Assembly: GCF_013240295.1 (NCBI RefSeq) | Contig: NZ_JABETK010000002.1 | Location: 1,674,001 to 1,738,000 of the forward strand | DNA length: 64,000 nt | From: Neoaquamicrobium sediminum | Lineage (GTDB): Bacteria > Pseudomonadota > Alphaproteobacteria > Rhizobiales > Rhizobiaceae | Reading direction: 5' to 3' | Shown: positions 17,292 to 25,748 of the stretch, piece by piece | How the letters are laid out: each line of letters starts with the position of its first letter | How positions within the stretch are numbered: the first letter of the stretch is position 1 | Made by a program: the position numbers and the translations under genes | The notes under the pieces: model-generated | Told to the model about the DNA's origin: nothing | Database searches by the model: none | Seen by the model: only the letters and a program-made list of their open reading frames with translations

Positions 17292-18331
17292 GGCGTTCCG
17301 CCAAGCCGCCTGTAAATCTCGATCAACCGCTCCGCCTCGCCTTCGAGCCGGAACCGCGCAGCGACATGCCGGCGGCCGTTTTCCCCGTGAAGTTCCGCCC
17401 GCTCCGGATCGCGCAGGTAATCTTCTACCGCTGCCGTCATTGCCGCGAGGTCGTCCGGAGCGATCACCGTGCCGGTCTCGCCTTCCTCGACAAGCTCGGA
17501 AAACGCGCCGACATCCGCGGCCACGACCGGCACCCCGCTTGCCATCGCCTCGAGCGGCGTTAGCCCGAATCCTTCCCAGCGCTGCGGCGCGACGAACAAC
17601 GACAGCGCCCGATACCAGCGTTCGATGTCGCGATGCTCGCCGACGAACAGAATGCGGTCCGACAGGCCGGCGGCGGCAACGCGTGCACGTAACTCGTCCT
17701 CGAAGGCCTTGTGCTGCGCCGTCGCACGTCCGGCGACCACGGCTGCCCATTCGGGATGTTTCGGCAGCAGCGCAACCATCGCATCGACGAACAGGTCTGT
17801 GCCTTTCTGCCGCCGCACGCGCCCGAAGCAGCCAATATAGTGAAACGCGGGGTCGAGCCCGAGCGCGCGAACGGCCTCGGCCTTTTCCTCGGCCGGGTGG
17901 AACCGGCCGGTATCGATGCCGTGCATGATGACGCTATGTGGCACTTCGAGATAGCCAGCCGTCTTGCGGCTGGTGGCGACAACCTCGTCCATCCGGCGAA
18001 TGAGGAAACGCGTCCAGCCGGTATGCGCGCGCTGTGAGGCGGACGTGAAGACAAGCTTCAGCGGCGCGCGGAACACGTCCCTGAGGATGAGGCCGCCGAG
18101 CATCTCGACATTGCGGCGCGCATGCCAGACCCGGAAGCGTGCACCCGCCGGGCGCTTGATCAGCGCCGGCACCTGCCACCATCGCATCTTCGGCAAATGG
18201 TCGGGCAAGCCCGGGCCCAGCGTCACAATGCCGATCGACGCGGCCTGCAGCGGCACGAGCTGGATGATGGTGCTCGTGACGCCTGAAAGTCGACGCTTGA
18301 AGTTCGGCGCTATCGCAAGGACGCTCGACAT
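17276..18331 (-). CDS. lpsB: lipopolysaccharide core glycosyltransferase LpsB (GT4)
   Basis: This 351-residue GT-B glycosyltransferase has the N-terminal lobe starting IAPNFKRRLSGVTSTI and a GT4 domain with FGRVRRQKGTDLF and the donor-binding EX7E region in PQRWEGFGLTPLEAMASG. The length and N-terminus match rhizobial LpsB, a mannosyltransferase of the LPS core acting on the cytoplasmic face. I preferred the ATG at 18331 on family length; an upstream ATG at 18373 would add 14 residues. It follows greA directly, as in Sinorhizobium. Confidence 0.85.
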   Translation of the reverse strand: MSSVLAIAPNFKRRLSGVTSTIIQLVPLQAASIGIVTLGPGLPDHLPKMRWWQVPALIKRPAGARFRVWHARRNVEMLGGLILRDVFRAPLKLVFTSASQRAHTGWTRFLIRRMDEVVATSRKTAGYLEVPHSVIMHGIDTGRFHPAEEKAEAVRALGLDPAFHYIGCFGRVRRQKGTDLFVDAMVALLPKHPEWAAVVAGRATAQHKAFEDELRARVAAAGLSDRILFVGEHRDIERWYRALSLFVAPQRWEGFGLTPLEAMASGVPVVAADVGAFSELVEEGETGTVIAPDDLAAMTAAVEDYLRDPERAELHGENGRRHVAARFRLEGEAERLIEIYRRLGGTPQPSM

Positions 18332-18369
18332 GGCGACGCGAGCCGGTGGTCCGGCGTGCGCTGCCCCGC

Positions 18370-18843
18370 TCACGCCCAGCGCAGCTCGACGATCTCGTAG
18401 CCGCGCGCGCCGCCCGGCGCATTGACCTCGACCTCGTCGCCGACGCCCTTGCCGATCAGCGCCCGCGCGATCGGCGAGGAAATGGAGATGCGGCCGGCCT
18501 TCACGTCGGCTTCCTGGTCGCCGACGATCTGGTAGGTCTTTTCTTCCTCGGTATCCTCGTCGACCAGCACAACGGTCGCGCCGAACTTGACCTTGTCGCC
18601 AGACAGCTTCGACACGTCGATAACGTCGGCGCGCGCGATCAGATCCTCGAGTTCGTTGACGCGGCCTTCGTTGAGACTCTGCGATTCCTTGGCAGCGTGA
18701 TATTCCGCGTTCTCCGAAAGGTCACCATGAGAACGCGCTTCCGAGATCGCCTCGATGATCCGCGGACGCTCTTCCTGCTGGCGCCAGCGCAGCTCCTCCT
18801 TCAGCGTCTCGAACCCACCGACCGTCATCGGGACCTTGTTCAT
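18370..18843 (-). CDS. greA: transcription elongation factor GreA
   Basis: This 157-residue factor rescues backtracked RNA polymerase by stimulating transcript cleavage. The N-terminal coiled coil (about 12-75) carries the catalytic acidic tip in HGDLSENAEYH, and the C-terminal FKBP-like domain carries SPIARALIGK. The ATG at 18843 has GGAAAGGG upstream and gives the family-standard MNKVPMT start. It is the first gene of the greA-lpsB pair. Confidence 0.95.
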   Translation of the reverse strand: MNKVPMTVGGFETLKEELRWRQQEERPRIIEAISEARSHGDLSENAEYHAAKESQSLNEGRVNELEDLIARADVIDVSKLSGDKVKFGATVVLVDEDTEEEKTYQIVGDQEADVKAGRISISSPIARALIGKGVGDEVEVNAPGGARGYEIVELRWA

Positions 18844-19032
18844 GTCAGTCGACCCTTTCCTTTGTCTTTTTCCGGTCCGCGCATCCATGGCGCGAGACAC
18901 AAAAAGAAAACGGTCCGGCAGCCGCGGCCAACGAACCGTTTATTGCTTGTTCGACCAAATATAACGGTTCTGCCGCGTTTTTCACGAAGAATTTTGACTG
19001 GTCCAGACCAGCGTCACTTCGCCGCCCGCCCC

Positions 19033-19383
19033 TCACCCCTTGAATATCAGGGCTGCGCCGCCCGCGATCAGGGCGAAGCCGGCAAGGTGGTTCCAGGTGA
19101 TCGCCTCCTTGAGGTAAAGCACCGAAAACACCGCGAAGACCACCAGAGTGATGACTTCCTGCATGGTCTTGAGCTCGGCCGCCGAATAGACCGAATGACC
19201 GATCCGGTTCGCAGGCACCGCAAGCCAGTACTCCACGAACGCGATCATCCAGCTCGCAAAAACCGCCATATAGAGCGGCGCGGTCTTGAATTTGAGATGG
19301 CCGTACCACGCCAGCGTCATGAAGACGTTGGACGCGACAAGCAGCAGCACCGGCAACACCTTGGGCGACAGCAGGAACGACAT
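19033..19383 (-). CDS. DMT/DUF486-family small membrane protein
   Basis: This 116-residue inner-membrane protein has four hydrophobic helices (about 7-27, 36-54, 72-92, 96-114), like half of a drug/metabolite transporter. Conserved features are TLAWYGHLKF in the first loop and the central ELKTMQE. Members probably work as dimers; the substrate is unknown. It is monocistronic, upstream of and divergent from the DUF3775 gene. Confidence 0.8.
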   Translation of the reverse strand: MSFLLSPKVLPVLLLVASNVFMTLAWYGHLKFKTAPLYMAVFASWMIAFVEYWLAVPANRIGHSVYSAAELKTMQEVITLVVFAVFSVLYLKEAITWNHLAGFALIAGGAALIFKG

Positions 19384-19491
19384 GCGGGACCGTTTTGCGC
19401 GAGAGGAAAGCGAAGATCAGCCATTGCACAACTCCGACATGAAAATCACCAGAAATCCGCTATGATGAACCGTTCTTCAGGGAGCGAGACG

Positions 19492-19919
19492 TTGCAGAAA
19501 CGGATCCAGAAGGAATGGGAGCTGACCATCGGCCCCGATACGGTGCGGCTCTTCGTGCTGAAGGCGAAGGCGATCAGCGCCGCTCTTAACCACGACTACG
19601 AGGCAGGGAGTGAACACGAGATCGAGCTGGACGACAGCTCGCACGATCGCACCATCATGACGGGCTGGCCGAGGAGGAGGCGGAAGACCTGACCGAGCGC
19701 GAGCTGCGCGCCCTCATGAACGACTTGAATGTCGACGAGGCCGCCGAACTGATCGCGATCGCCTGGATCGGTCGCGGCGATTTCGACGCCTCCGAATGGG
19801 AGGCCGCCGTCGCGGAGGCCCGCCAGCGCGGTGCCGGGCGGCGCGCTTCGAAATATCTGCTCGGCATGCCGATGCTGGGCGACTGGCTTGAAGAAGGCCT
19901 CGAGGCGATCGGGGCCTGA
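19492..19919 (+). CDS. DUF3775 protein (frameshifted)
   Basis: The corrected product is about 142 residues. The first part has LTIGPDTVRLFVLKA and an acidic linker; the second part has MNDLNVDEAAELIAIAWIGRG and an amphipathic C-terminus, together the DUF3775 pattern. A missing base in a G-run near 19662 (after RTIMTG) sends the frame to a stop at 19692. Adding one base joins it to the conserved second half. I chose the TTG at 19492 because GGGAG lies 7-8 bases upstream; ATGs at 19462 and 19465 are alternatives. Function is unknown. Confidence 0.7.
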
Positions 19920-19992
19920 TGTCTGCAACGCTCCGTTACGGTAATTGAAGGGCGCGACTGTTGCCGCCGCCTGCCCTGACGCCCACGTCAAC

Positions 19993-20721
19993 ATGATGCG
20001 CCTCCTTCGAAAATCCCGACCGATGCTGTTGTTGCTGGCGAGCCTAACCTTGCCGGGGTGGTCATACGCAGCCGAGGTTGGCGAACTGCCTGCGACGATG
20101 GCCGCGCCGGACCCGAAGCCGCAGACCAACGAGACCCAGCCGGCGGAACCGGCAACGACAACTCCACCGGCCATGCCGGCCGAAGAAGCCCAATGTCGCG
20201 AACGGCTTGAGACATTGGGCGTTGTCTTCGAGGAGCACGAGCCGCTCGCGGATGACCTGGGCTGCTCGGCAACGCATCCAGTCACGGTCTCGCGGCTCTC
20301 AAAGGATGTCGAACTGACACCGCCTGCGGTGCTGACATGCGCGATGGCGGAAGCATCCGCGAGGTTCGTTCAGGACCATGCCGGCCCGCTGACGCGAGGC
20401 GCATTCGGATCGGATCTCGCCGCCATCGAACAGGTATCGGCCTATGTGTGCCGGCCACGCAACGGCTCCAAAAAGCTATCCGAACACGCTTTCGCCAACG
20501 CGCTCGATTGGGGTGCGCTGGTGCTTGAAGATGGAACGCGCATAGAGGTCCAGGCGCATGGATCGGCGGCCCCGCGCCGTTCCAGGCTGGTCAAGGCCAT
20601 CCAGAAGGCAGCGTGCGGTCCTTTCAAGACCGTGCTCGGCCCCGGTAGTGACGCGGACCACGCCAACCACTTCCATTTCGATCTCGCCCGAAGGCGAAAC
20701 GGTGGAACGTGGTGCGAATAG
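19993..20721 (+). CDS. extensin-like C-terminal domain protein, exported
   Basis: This 242-residue protein has a signal peptide (about 1-27) and a Pro/Thr/Glu-rich linker to about residue 62. The extensin-like domain follows, with paired cysteines, SEHAFANALDWG, and HANHFHFD at the end. The SxHxxxxAxD and HxxHFHxD arrangement resembles zinc ligands of M15 D,D-carboxypeptidases, so a peptidoglycan role is plausible but unproven. It is followed by a paralogue 94 bases downstream. Confidence 0.8.
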   Translation: MMRLLRKSRPMLLLLASLTLPGWSYAAEVGELPATMAAPDPKPQTNETQPAEPATTTPPAMPAEEAQCRERLETLGVVFEEHEPLADDLGCSATHPVTVSRLSKDVELTPPAVLTCAMAEASARFVQDHAGPLTRGAFGSDLAAIEQVSAYVCRPRNGSKKLSEHAFANALDWGALVLEDGTRIEVQAHGSAAPRRSRLVKAIQKAACGPFKTVLGPGSDADHANHFHFDLARRRNGGTWCE

Positions 20722-20815
20722 CTGCCCCATTGCCGCCACAGCGGTGAATCCGCCCGCACAGGTTTCCTTTACCCTTCCCGCCTAGACTACAAGCGTACGG
20801 GACAGGGAAGACGGG

Positions 20816-21637
20816 ATGCCCAAAGTATTGCGTAGCGGGGCAGCGAAACTCTTTGGATCGATCCGCAGACGCGCGCGCACCCTGGTTCGGGCGGCGGCGA
20901 TCGGTGCGGGTGCGCTCGCTTTCACCTCATGCTCGGTCAGCAGCGTGCTGACGCCGACCGTCGATGTCGGCGCGCAGACCTCCTCCATCTCGCAGCCGCG
21001 GGGACTTGCAAGGCTCGCGCCACTGAGCGCGATGACGGCTGCCTACCCTCGCCTGTCGACGCCTCGCGCCTCGCCCGGCGCGGCAATGCCCGCGAGCGAA
21101 GTTGAGTGCCGCCGCCAGTTGCGCAGGATGGGCGCCACCTATCAGGATCTGGCGCCGATCAACCAGGGAGGGTCCTGCCGCATCGACCACCCGGTGCAGG
21201 TGAGCCGCCTGTCCGGCAATATCCAGATGAAGCCGGCCGCAACCCTGAGCTGCGACATGGCGCTGGCCTTTGCGAGCTGGACCAAGAAAGAACTCGCGCC
21301 CGCTGCGCGCTGGCGCTATCTGAGCGGTGTGAAGACCATCCATCAGGGCTCCAGCTATTCCTGCCGCAACATCGCCGGTTCGGGTGGCGTCGCCTCGGAA
21401 CACTCCAAGGGCAACGCGCTCGACGTTATGCGCATCGAGCTCAAGAATGGCAGCGACATCGACGTGCGCAAGCCCGGCTGGTTCAGTTTCCGCCAGCGCA
21501 GCCTGCTCAACAATGTCCGCACAGGCGGCTGCGACTATTTCAGCACCGTTCTCGGACCGGGCTACAACGCAGCTCACGCTGACCACTTCCACTTCGACAT
21601 CAAGAACCGCCGCAACGGTTACGTCGCCTGCAAATAG
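20816..21637 (+). CDS. extensin-like C-terminal domain protein, probable lipoprotein
   Basis: This 273-residue paralogue of the preceding gene has a basic N-terminus followed by a hydrophobic stretch ending FTSC (about 35-38), which resembles a lipobox. The C-terminal domain has EVECRRQLRRMG, SEHSKGNALDV and HADHFHFD, the last two matching M15-like metal sites. Four or more cysteines are conserved with its neighbour. It is predicted to sit in the envelope. Confidence 0.8.
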   Translation: MPKVLRSGAAKLFGSIRRRARTLVRAAAIGAGALAFTSCSVSSVLTPTVDVGAQTSSISQPRGLARLAPLSAMTAAYPRLSTPRASPGAAMPASEVECRRQLRRMGATYQDLAPINQGGSCRIDHPVQVSRLSGNIQMKPAATLSCDMALAFASWTKKELAPAARWRYLSGVKTIHQGSSYSCRNIAGSGGVASEHSKGNALDVMRIELKNGSDIDVRKPGWFSFRQRSLLNNVRTGGCDYFSTVLGPGYNAAHADHFHFDIKNRRNGYVACK

Positions 21638-21704
21638 GCCTGTCGGGCGCAGGCGCAGCAAGTTTCCTGTCGCGCGAAGGCATTGTCGGTGCTAAGCGGA
21701 AATC

Positions 21705-23015
21705 ATGCTTACAGTCGAAATCGCCATCGTCGTTGTTCTCATCTGCGTCAACGGCCTGCTGGCCATGTCGGAACTGGCGGTCGTCTCGGCGCGGCCGGCG
21801 CGTCTCGCTGCGATGGCCGAGCGTGGTAACACGGGAGCCGCAAAGGCCGCGAAACTTGCCGCCGATCCGGGCAGGTTCCTTTCCACGGTTCAGATCGGCA
21901 TCACGCTGGTGGGCGTGCTGTCGGGCGCCTTCTCGGGCGCAACGCTTGGCCTGAGGATGTCTTCCTGGCTTAACGAACTCGGGCTGTCCCCAAGCCTGGC
22001 CGGCACGCTCGGCGTGGGCACGGTCGTTGCCCTCATCACCTATGGATCGCTGATCATCGGCGAACTCGTGCCCAAGCAGATTGCCCTGCGCAACCCGGAG
22101 GGCGTGGCCTCGCGTGTCGCGCCTGCCATGCACATCCTGTCGGTGCTCGGCGCTCCGCTGGTCTGGCTGCTGGACATCTCGGGCAAGACGGTGCTGAGCC
22201 TGCTTGGCCAGTCGGACGAAGGCGCCTCCAAGGTGACCGACGAGGAGATCGTAAGCCTCATCGCGGAAGCTGAGAGCCACGGCGTCGTGGAAAGCGACGA
22301 ACGCAAGATGATCGCGGGCGTGATGCGGCTCGCCGACCGCAGCGTCCGCGCGATCATGACGCCGCGAACGGAGATCGACTGGCTGGATGCCAAGGACAGC
22401 AAGGCCAACCTGCGCACCAAGCTGCTGGAAGCGCGGCATGCGCTGCTGCCGGTGGCCGATGGCAGTGTCGACCAGATGATCGGTGTGGTGCGCACGAGGG
22501 AGGCGCTGGCCGCACTTGTCGGAAAGCGAACGTTCGACCTGCGTACGCTCATCCATCCTGCGCCGATCGTTCACGACAACGCCGACGCGCTCGATGTGCT
22601 GACGACTTTGAAAGAAGCCGATATGCCAATGGCGCTCGTTCATGACGAGTATGGCGATTTCGAAGGCGTGGTCACGCCCGCCGACATCCTCGAGACGATC
22701 ACCGGGGTCTTCAAGTCGGATCTTGATGATGAGGAAGAAGCTGTCGCCGTGCAGCGCGACGACGGCTCATGGCTGCTTGCCGGCTATATGCCGATTGACG
22801 AGATGGCCGACTTGCTAAGCATAACGCTTCCAGCAAAGCGTGACTACCAGACGCTTGCCGGCTTCGTGCTGTCGCACATGCATCACCTGCCGGCAACCGG
22901 CGAGTCCGTGCACGCGCTCGGCTGGCGTTTCGAGGTCGTGGACCTCGACGGCCGCCGCATCGACAAAGTGCTGGCGATCCGCTCGATCAAGACCCACCGC
23001 GAACATATGCCATGA
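21705..23015 (+). CDS. CNNM/CorC-HlyC-type hemolysin-related protein
   Basis: This 436-residue protein has an N-terminal DUF21 domain with four hydrophobic segments (about 1-190, including ITYGSLIIGELVPKQIALR), a pair of CBS domains (about 215-345, AIMTPRTEIDW and FEGVVTPADILE) and a C-terminal CorC_HlyC domain (to about 430). Relatives move or sense magnesium and cobalt. The hemolysin name is historical. The gene is monocistronic and shares a terminator with the convergent reductase. Confidence 0.9.
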   Translation: MLTVEIAIVVVLICVNGLLAMSELAVVSARPARLAAMAERGNTGAAKAAKLAADPGRFLSTVQIGITLVGVLSGAFSGATLGLRMSSWLNELGLSPSLAGTLGVGTVVALITYGSLIIGELVPKQIALRNPEGVASRVAPAMHILSVLGAPLVWLLDISGKTVLSLLGQSDEGASKVTDEEIVSLIAEAESHGVVESDERKMIAGVMRLADRSVRAIMTPRTEIDWLDAKDSKANLRTKLLEARHALLPVADGSVDQMIGVVRTREALAALVGKRTFDLRTLIHPAPIVHDNADALDVLTTLKEADMPMALVHDEYGDFEGVVTPADILETITGVFKSDLDDEEEAVAVQRDDGSWLLAGYMPIDEMADLLSITLPAKRDYQTLAGFVLSHMHHLPATGESVHALGWRFEVVDLDGRRIDKVLAIRSIKTHREHMP

Positions 23016-23020
23016 GGTCT

Positions 23021-23053
23021 CGGAACGGCGCGAACCGGGTTCGCGCCGTTCCG
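23021..23053. terminator. bidirectional stem-loop between convergent genes
   Basis: A perfect 14-bp stem (23021-23034 with 23040-23053) with a 5-base loop lies between the stops of the CorC-like and flavin reductase genes. Confidence 0.75.
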
Positions 23054-23065
23054 GAGAGATAATCG

Positions 23066-23665
23066 TCAGGCAGCCTTGGCGGCGGCCTTGTCGGCATCGC
23101 GGGCGGTCTTGAGCGCCCTCGTCCACCAACCGAACTGCTTCAGCATACCGTCGGCCGCGTCGTTCAGGTGCGCGAAATCGGAGAGTTTCTTGTCGCCGGA
23201 GGCGATCTGCGCGTAGTCGGCCCAGACGATGTGAACGCCATTGCGGATCGGGTTCATCTGAAGCTCGACCGCATGCAGCCGAAGCTGCTCGATCGCGCGG
23301 GCACCGCCGACGCCGCCATAGCCCACAAAGGCCACCGGCTTGTTGTTCCACTCGTTATAGGCGTAGTCGAGCGCGTTCTTCAGCACGGCCGTCGGACCGC
23401 GATTATATTCGGCAGCGGTGACGATGTAGCCGTCGAGGCTGGCGATCTTGTCCTGCCACGCCTTGGCGCCATCTGCGTTCGAGGGGGCGTATGCGGGCGA
23501 CGCCTGCTCGTCGAAGAACGGAAGCGGATAGTCGCGCAGGTCGACGATCTCGACCTCGAACTCGCCGGTGGCCTTTGCGCGCTCGGCGATCCATTCGGCC
23601 GGCTTGTCGCCGAAGCGGCCCGGACGCGTGGAACCGATGATTACCCCAATCCTTGGCTTTGCCAT
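23066..23665 (-). CDS. NAD(P)H-dependent FMN reductase
   Basis: This 199-residue flavodoxin-fold protein has the FMN phosphate loop GSTRPGRFGDK near the N-terminus, the isoalloxazine contact AEYNRGPTAVLKNALDY and GYGGVGGAR. Family members reduce flavins, quinones, azo compounds or chromate. It is divergent from an HxlR regulator with a palindrome between them, so it is probably the regulator's stress-induced target. Confidence 0.88.
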   Translation of the reverse strand: MAKPRIGVIIGSTRPGRFGDKPAEWIAERAKATGEFEVEIVDLRDYPLPFFDEQASPAYAPSNADGAKAWQDKIASLDGYIVTAAEYNRGPTAVLKNALDYAYNEWNNKPVAFVGYGGVGGARAIEQLRLHAVELQMNPIRNGVHIVWADYAQIASGDKKLSDFAHLNDAADGMLKQFGWWTRALKTARDADKAAAKAA

Positions 23666-23691
23666 TTTTGTGTCCTTTCACGGAAAACATG

Positions 23692-23706
23692 GTATCCTTT
23701 GGATAC
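23692..23706. promoter_or_regulatory. GTATCC-TTT-GGATAC operator between reductase and HxlR gene
   Basis: A perfect 6-bp inverted repeat with a 3-base spacer lies in the 90-base gap between the divergent starts. CTATAT at 23712-23717, itself nearly palindromic, could be a -10 box. It fits an autoregulated HxlR operator of the YodB type. Confidence 0.6.
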
Positions 23707-23754
23707 TGGGGCTATATAGGAGACTGGTTTTGCAGTGCACAAGGAGGCACTTTG

Positions 23755-24120
23755 TTGACACTCAGTCACCGTGACCATACCGCCTGTCAGGCCGTCAGTG
23801 ACGTGCTGTCCCGTGTCGGCGACAAGTGGACGGTGCTCGTGGTGGAACTGCTCAGCGACGGCCCCATGCGCTTCAACGAGCTCCGCCGGCTGATCGGCAA
23901 CATCTCGCAGAAGATGCTGACGTCGACCCTGCGCGGCCTCGAACGCGACGGGCTGGTGACGCGAACCGTCTATCCGACGATCCCGCCGCGCGTCGATTAC
24001 GAGCTGACCGATCTTGGCCGCGACTTGCGCGTGCCGGTCAAGGGGCTGGCGCTGTGGGCGCGCGCAAACATCGGCAAGATCAATAGCGCGCGCACCCGTT
24101 TCGATGCGGATCAGGTCTAG
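23755..24120 (+). CDS. HxlR-family transcriptional regulator
   Basis: This 121-residue winged-helix protein has Cys11 in HTACQAV, the position used for redox or electrophile sensing in YodB and relatives. Motifs include VGDKWTVLVVELL, FNELRRLIGNISQKMLT and PPRVDYELTDLG. I chose the TTG at 23755 because AAGGAGG ends 7 bases upstream; an adjacent TTG at 23752 is possible. The frame extends upstream but through the promoter region. It is divergent from the flavin reductase gene it likely represses. Confidence 0.87.
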   Translation: MTLSHRDHTACQAVSDVLSRVGDKWTVLVVELLSDGPMRFNELRRLIGNISQKMLTSTLRGLERDGLVTRTVYPTIPPRVDYELTDLGRDLRVPVKGLALWARANIGKINSARTRFDADQV

Positions 24121-24135
24121 GATCGAAACGTTGCG

Positions 24136-24525
24136 CTATTTACGCGAACGCGGCGCATCCTCGGTCTGGTAGACCGATATCTGGTGACCGTCGGGGTCGG
24201 CGAACTCGCTCGACCAGCCGCCCGGCGCGTGGCTTACCGGCGTGACGATGGTCGCGCCCTTTTGCGCGAGCCCCTCGACGACATCGTCAATGCCGCCCTC
24301 AGCCAAATCGAAGACGACAATCGGCGAATTGCCCGGCCGGGACTCCATCCTGAAGAAGAGCAGGTCGATATTGTTGGCGATGCTGGCGATCAGCCACGCA
24401 TTGCCGTCGCCGTCGTCATCCATGCGCTGCACGTCGAGACCCACCACATCGCGGTAGAACGCCTCCGTGCGGTCGATATCACTGACGTAATAGCAGATAT
24501 TGCCGATGCGGGATTTGGAAAGCAT
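24136..24525 (-). CDS. VOC (glyoxalase/bleomycin-resistance) superfamily protein
   Basis: This 129-residue protein is two beta-alpha-beta-beta-beta modules. It starts RIGNICYYVSDIDRTEAFY and ends with FADPDGHQISVYQ, where the His and preceding residues suggest a metal site. Substrate cannot be told. The ATG follows AAGGAG. It lies 19 bases after an ECF sigma factor gene, so the two are probably co-transcribed. Confidence 0.85.
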   Translation of the reverse strand: MLSKSRIGNICYYVSDIDRTEAFYRDVVGLDVQRMDDDGDGNAWLIASIANNIDLLFFRMESRPGNSPIVVFDLAEGGIDDVVEGLAQKGATIVTPVSHAPGGWSSEFADPDGHQISVYQTEDAPRSRK

Positions 24526-24544
24526 GGATTTGCTCCTTGATCTG

Positions 24545-25180
24545 TCATGCGCCCGTCAGTTGCCGCCGGTGGTGGTTTTGTGAGGTCTCCGGGCGAGAAA
24601 TTCTGAAGGCGATCGGATGACCCTCGGGATCGTGACTGGCGAAATCGACATAGCCGGTGCGCAAGACGGGCAACAGGCCGCGGCGTATGGAGCCGAACGC
24701 AAGCGCACCGTGCAGCGCCGGCAGGCCGGGCGGCACTTCCCGGCCGACCCGGGACAACGCGCGCCGAAGTGCTGCGATGCGCTGGCGCAGCGCCTCGTCG
24801 GAGATGCGCAGGAGAGAGCGTATCTCGGCCTTGTTGTGTCCCGATAGCGCGAGCACCGCGACGATCCGCAGAGATGGCGCCAGTCCGTCGAGTTGAGGGA
24901 GCGCTGCACAGGGCGGCGGCTCGTCCGCCACCGGCGCTGCCAAAACTGCCTGACTTTCGCGATTGCTCCTGCGCACTGCGCTGCGCGCGCTCATCCGCGC
25001 AAGATTGCGCATCACACCGCCAAGCCATGCGCGGTTTTCGATAGAAGGCGCGCGCCCGGACGATAGCGCCACCGCCAGCGTATCCTGCAGAAGATCGTCC
25101 GCCTCGACACCCCTGCAAGCATGCCGCCGCGCCAACGCCAGCAGGTCGAGATAGGCGGCGCGCGTGAGCGGGGCAGACAT
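24545..25180 (-). CDS. ECF-type RNA polymerase sigma factor
   Basis: This 211-residue protein has a sigma-70 region 2 (about 5-72, EADDLLQDTLAVAL and RAWLGGVMRNLAR) and region 4 (about 100-145, LSGHNKAEIRSLLRISDEALRQRI). A further 65 residues include HDPEGHPIAFRIS. No anti-sigma factor gene is adjacent. It is followed closely by a VOC protein gene. Sigma factors with short C-terminal extensions can be self-regulated, but that is inference here. Confidence 0.75.
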   Translation of the reverse strand: MSAPLTRAAYLDLLALARRHACRGVEADDLLQDTLAVALSSGRAPSIENRAWLGGVMRNLARMSARSAVRRSNRESQAVLAAPVADEPPPCAALPQLDGLAPSLRIVAVLALSGHNKAEIRSLLRISDEALRQRIAALRRALSRVGREVPPGLPALHGALAFGSIRRGLLPVLRTGYVDFASHDPEGHPIAFRISRPETSQNHHRRQLTGA

Positions 25181-25191
25181 TGTCGGTGTCG

Positions 25192-25584
25192 CTACTTTTC
25201 GTCGGGAATCGGCGTCGGCTTACCCTGGCTGTCGAGCGCCACCATCACGAAATCGGCGTGGGTCACACGCTCCATCAGGTCGCTGAGGTAGCGTTGCGCC
25301 CAGGCCTCGACGCGCAGCGTCATGGAGGTGCGGCCGACCCTGGTGATGTCGATATAGATGCAGAGCGTATCGCCCACCTTCATCGGCTTGGCGAACGACA
25401 TCTCCTTGACCGCAGCCGTCACGACGCGGCCTTTGGCGCGTTCAGCCGCCCGGATGCCACAGGCAAGATCCATCTGAGCCATCACCCAGCCGCCGAAGAT
25501 GTCGCCGGCAGCATTAGCGTCGGCAGGCATGGCCAGCGTCCGCAAGGTCAATTCGCCCACAGGATTGACGTCGTTGCGGTTCAT
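25192..25584 (-). CDS. acyl-CoA thioesterase, hotdog fold (YciA-like)
   Basis: This 130-residue cytosolic enzyme hydrolyses acyl-CoA thioesters. The N-terminal MPADANAAGDIFGGWVMAQM contains the catalytic Asp and the hotdog helix; FAKPMKVGDTL follows. YciA-type enzymes are about this length. It ends 11 bases before the sigma factor gene start on the same strand, so it could share a transcript. Confidence 0.88.
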   Translation of the reverse strand: MNRNDVNPVGELTLRTLAMPADANAAGDIFGGWVMAQMDLACGIRAAERAKGRVVTAAVKEMSFAKPMKVGDTLCIYIDITRVGRTSMTLRVEAWAQRYLSDLMERVTHADFVMVALDSQGKPTPIPDEK

Positions 25585-25748
25585 TGCGGCTCCTCTCCTG
25601 CAGGCACTGTTCTTTCTCGCCTAGCGTTACGTCGCGCCGCGGTCAATGCGCGGCGATGGCGTAATTGCGGCGCGCGGCGTCGCCTTTTTCTCGCGTCCGC
25701 ACGGGGAGCTGTCCTAGGCTGCGGCCCGCAGCGAACCCGGAGTAGACT

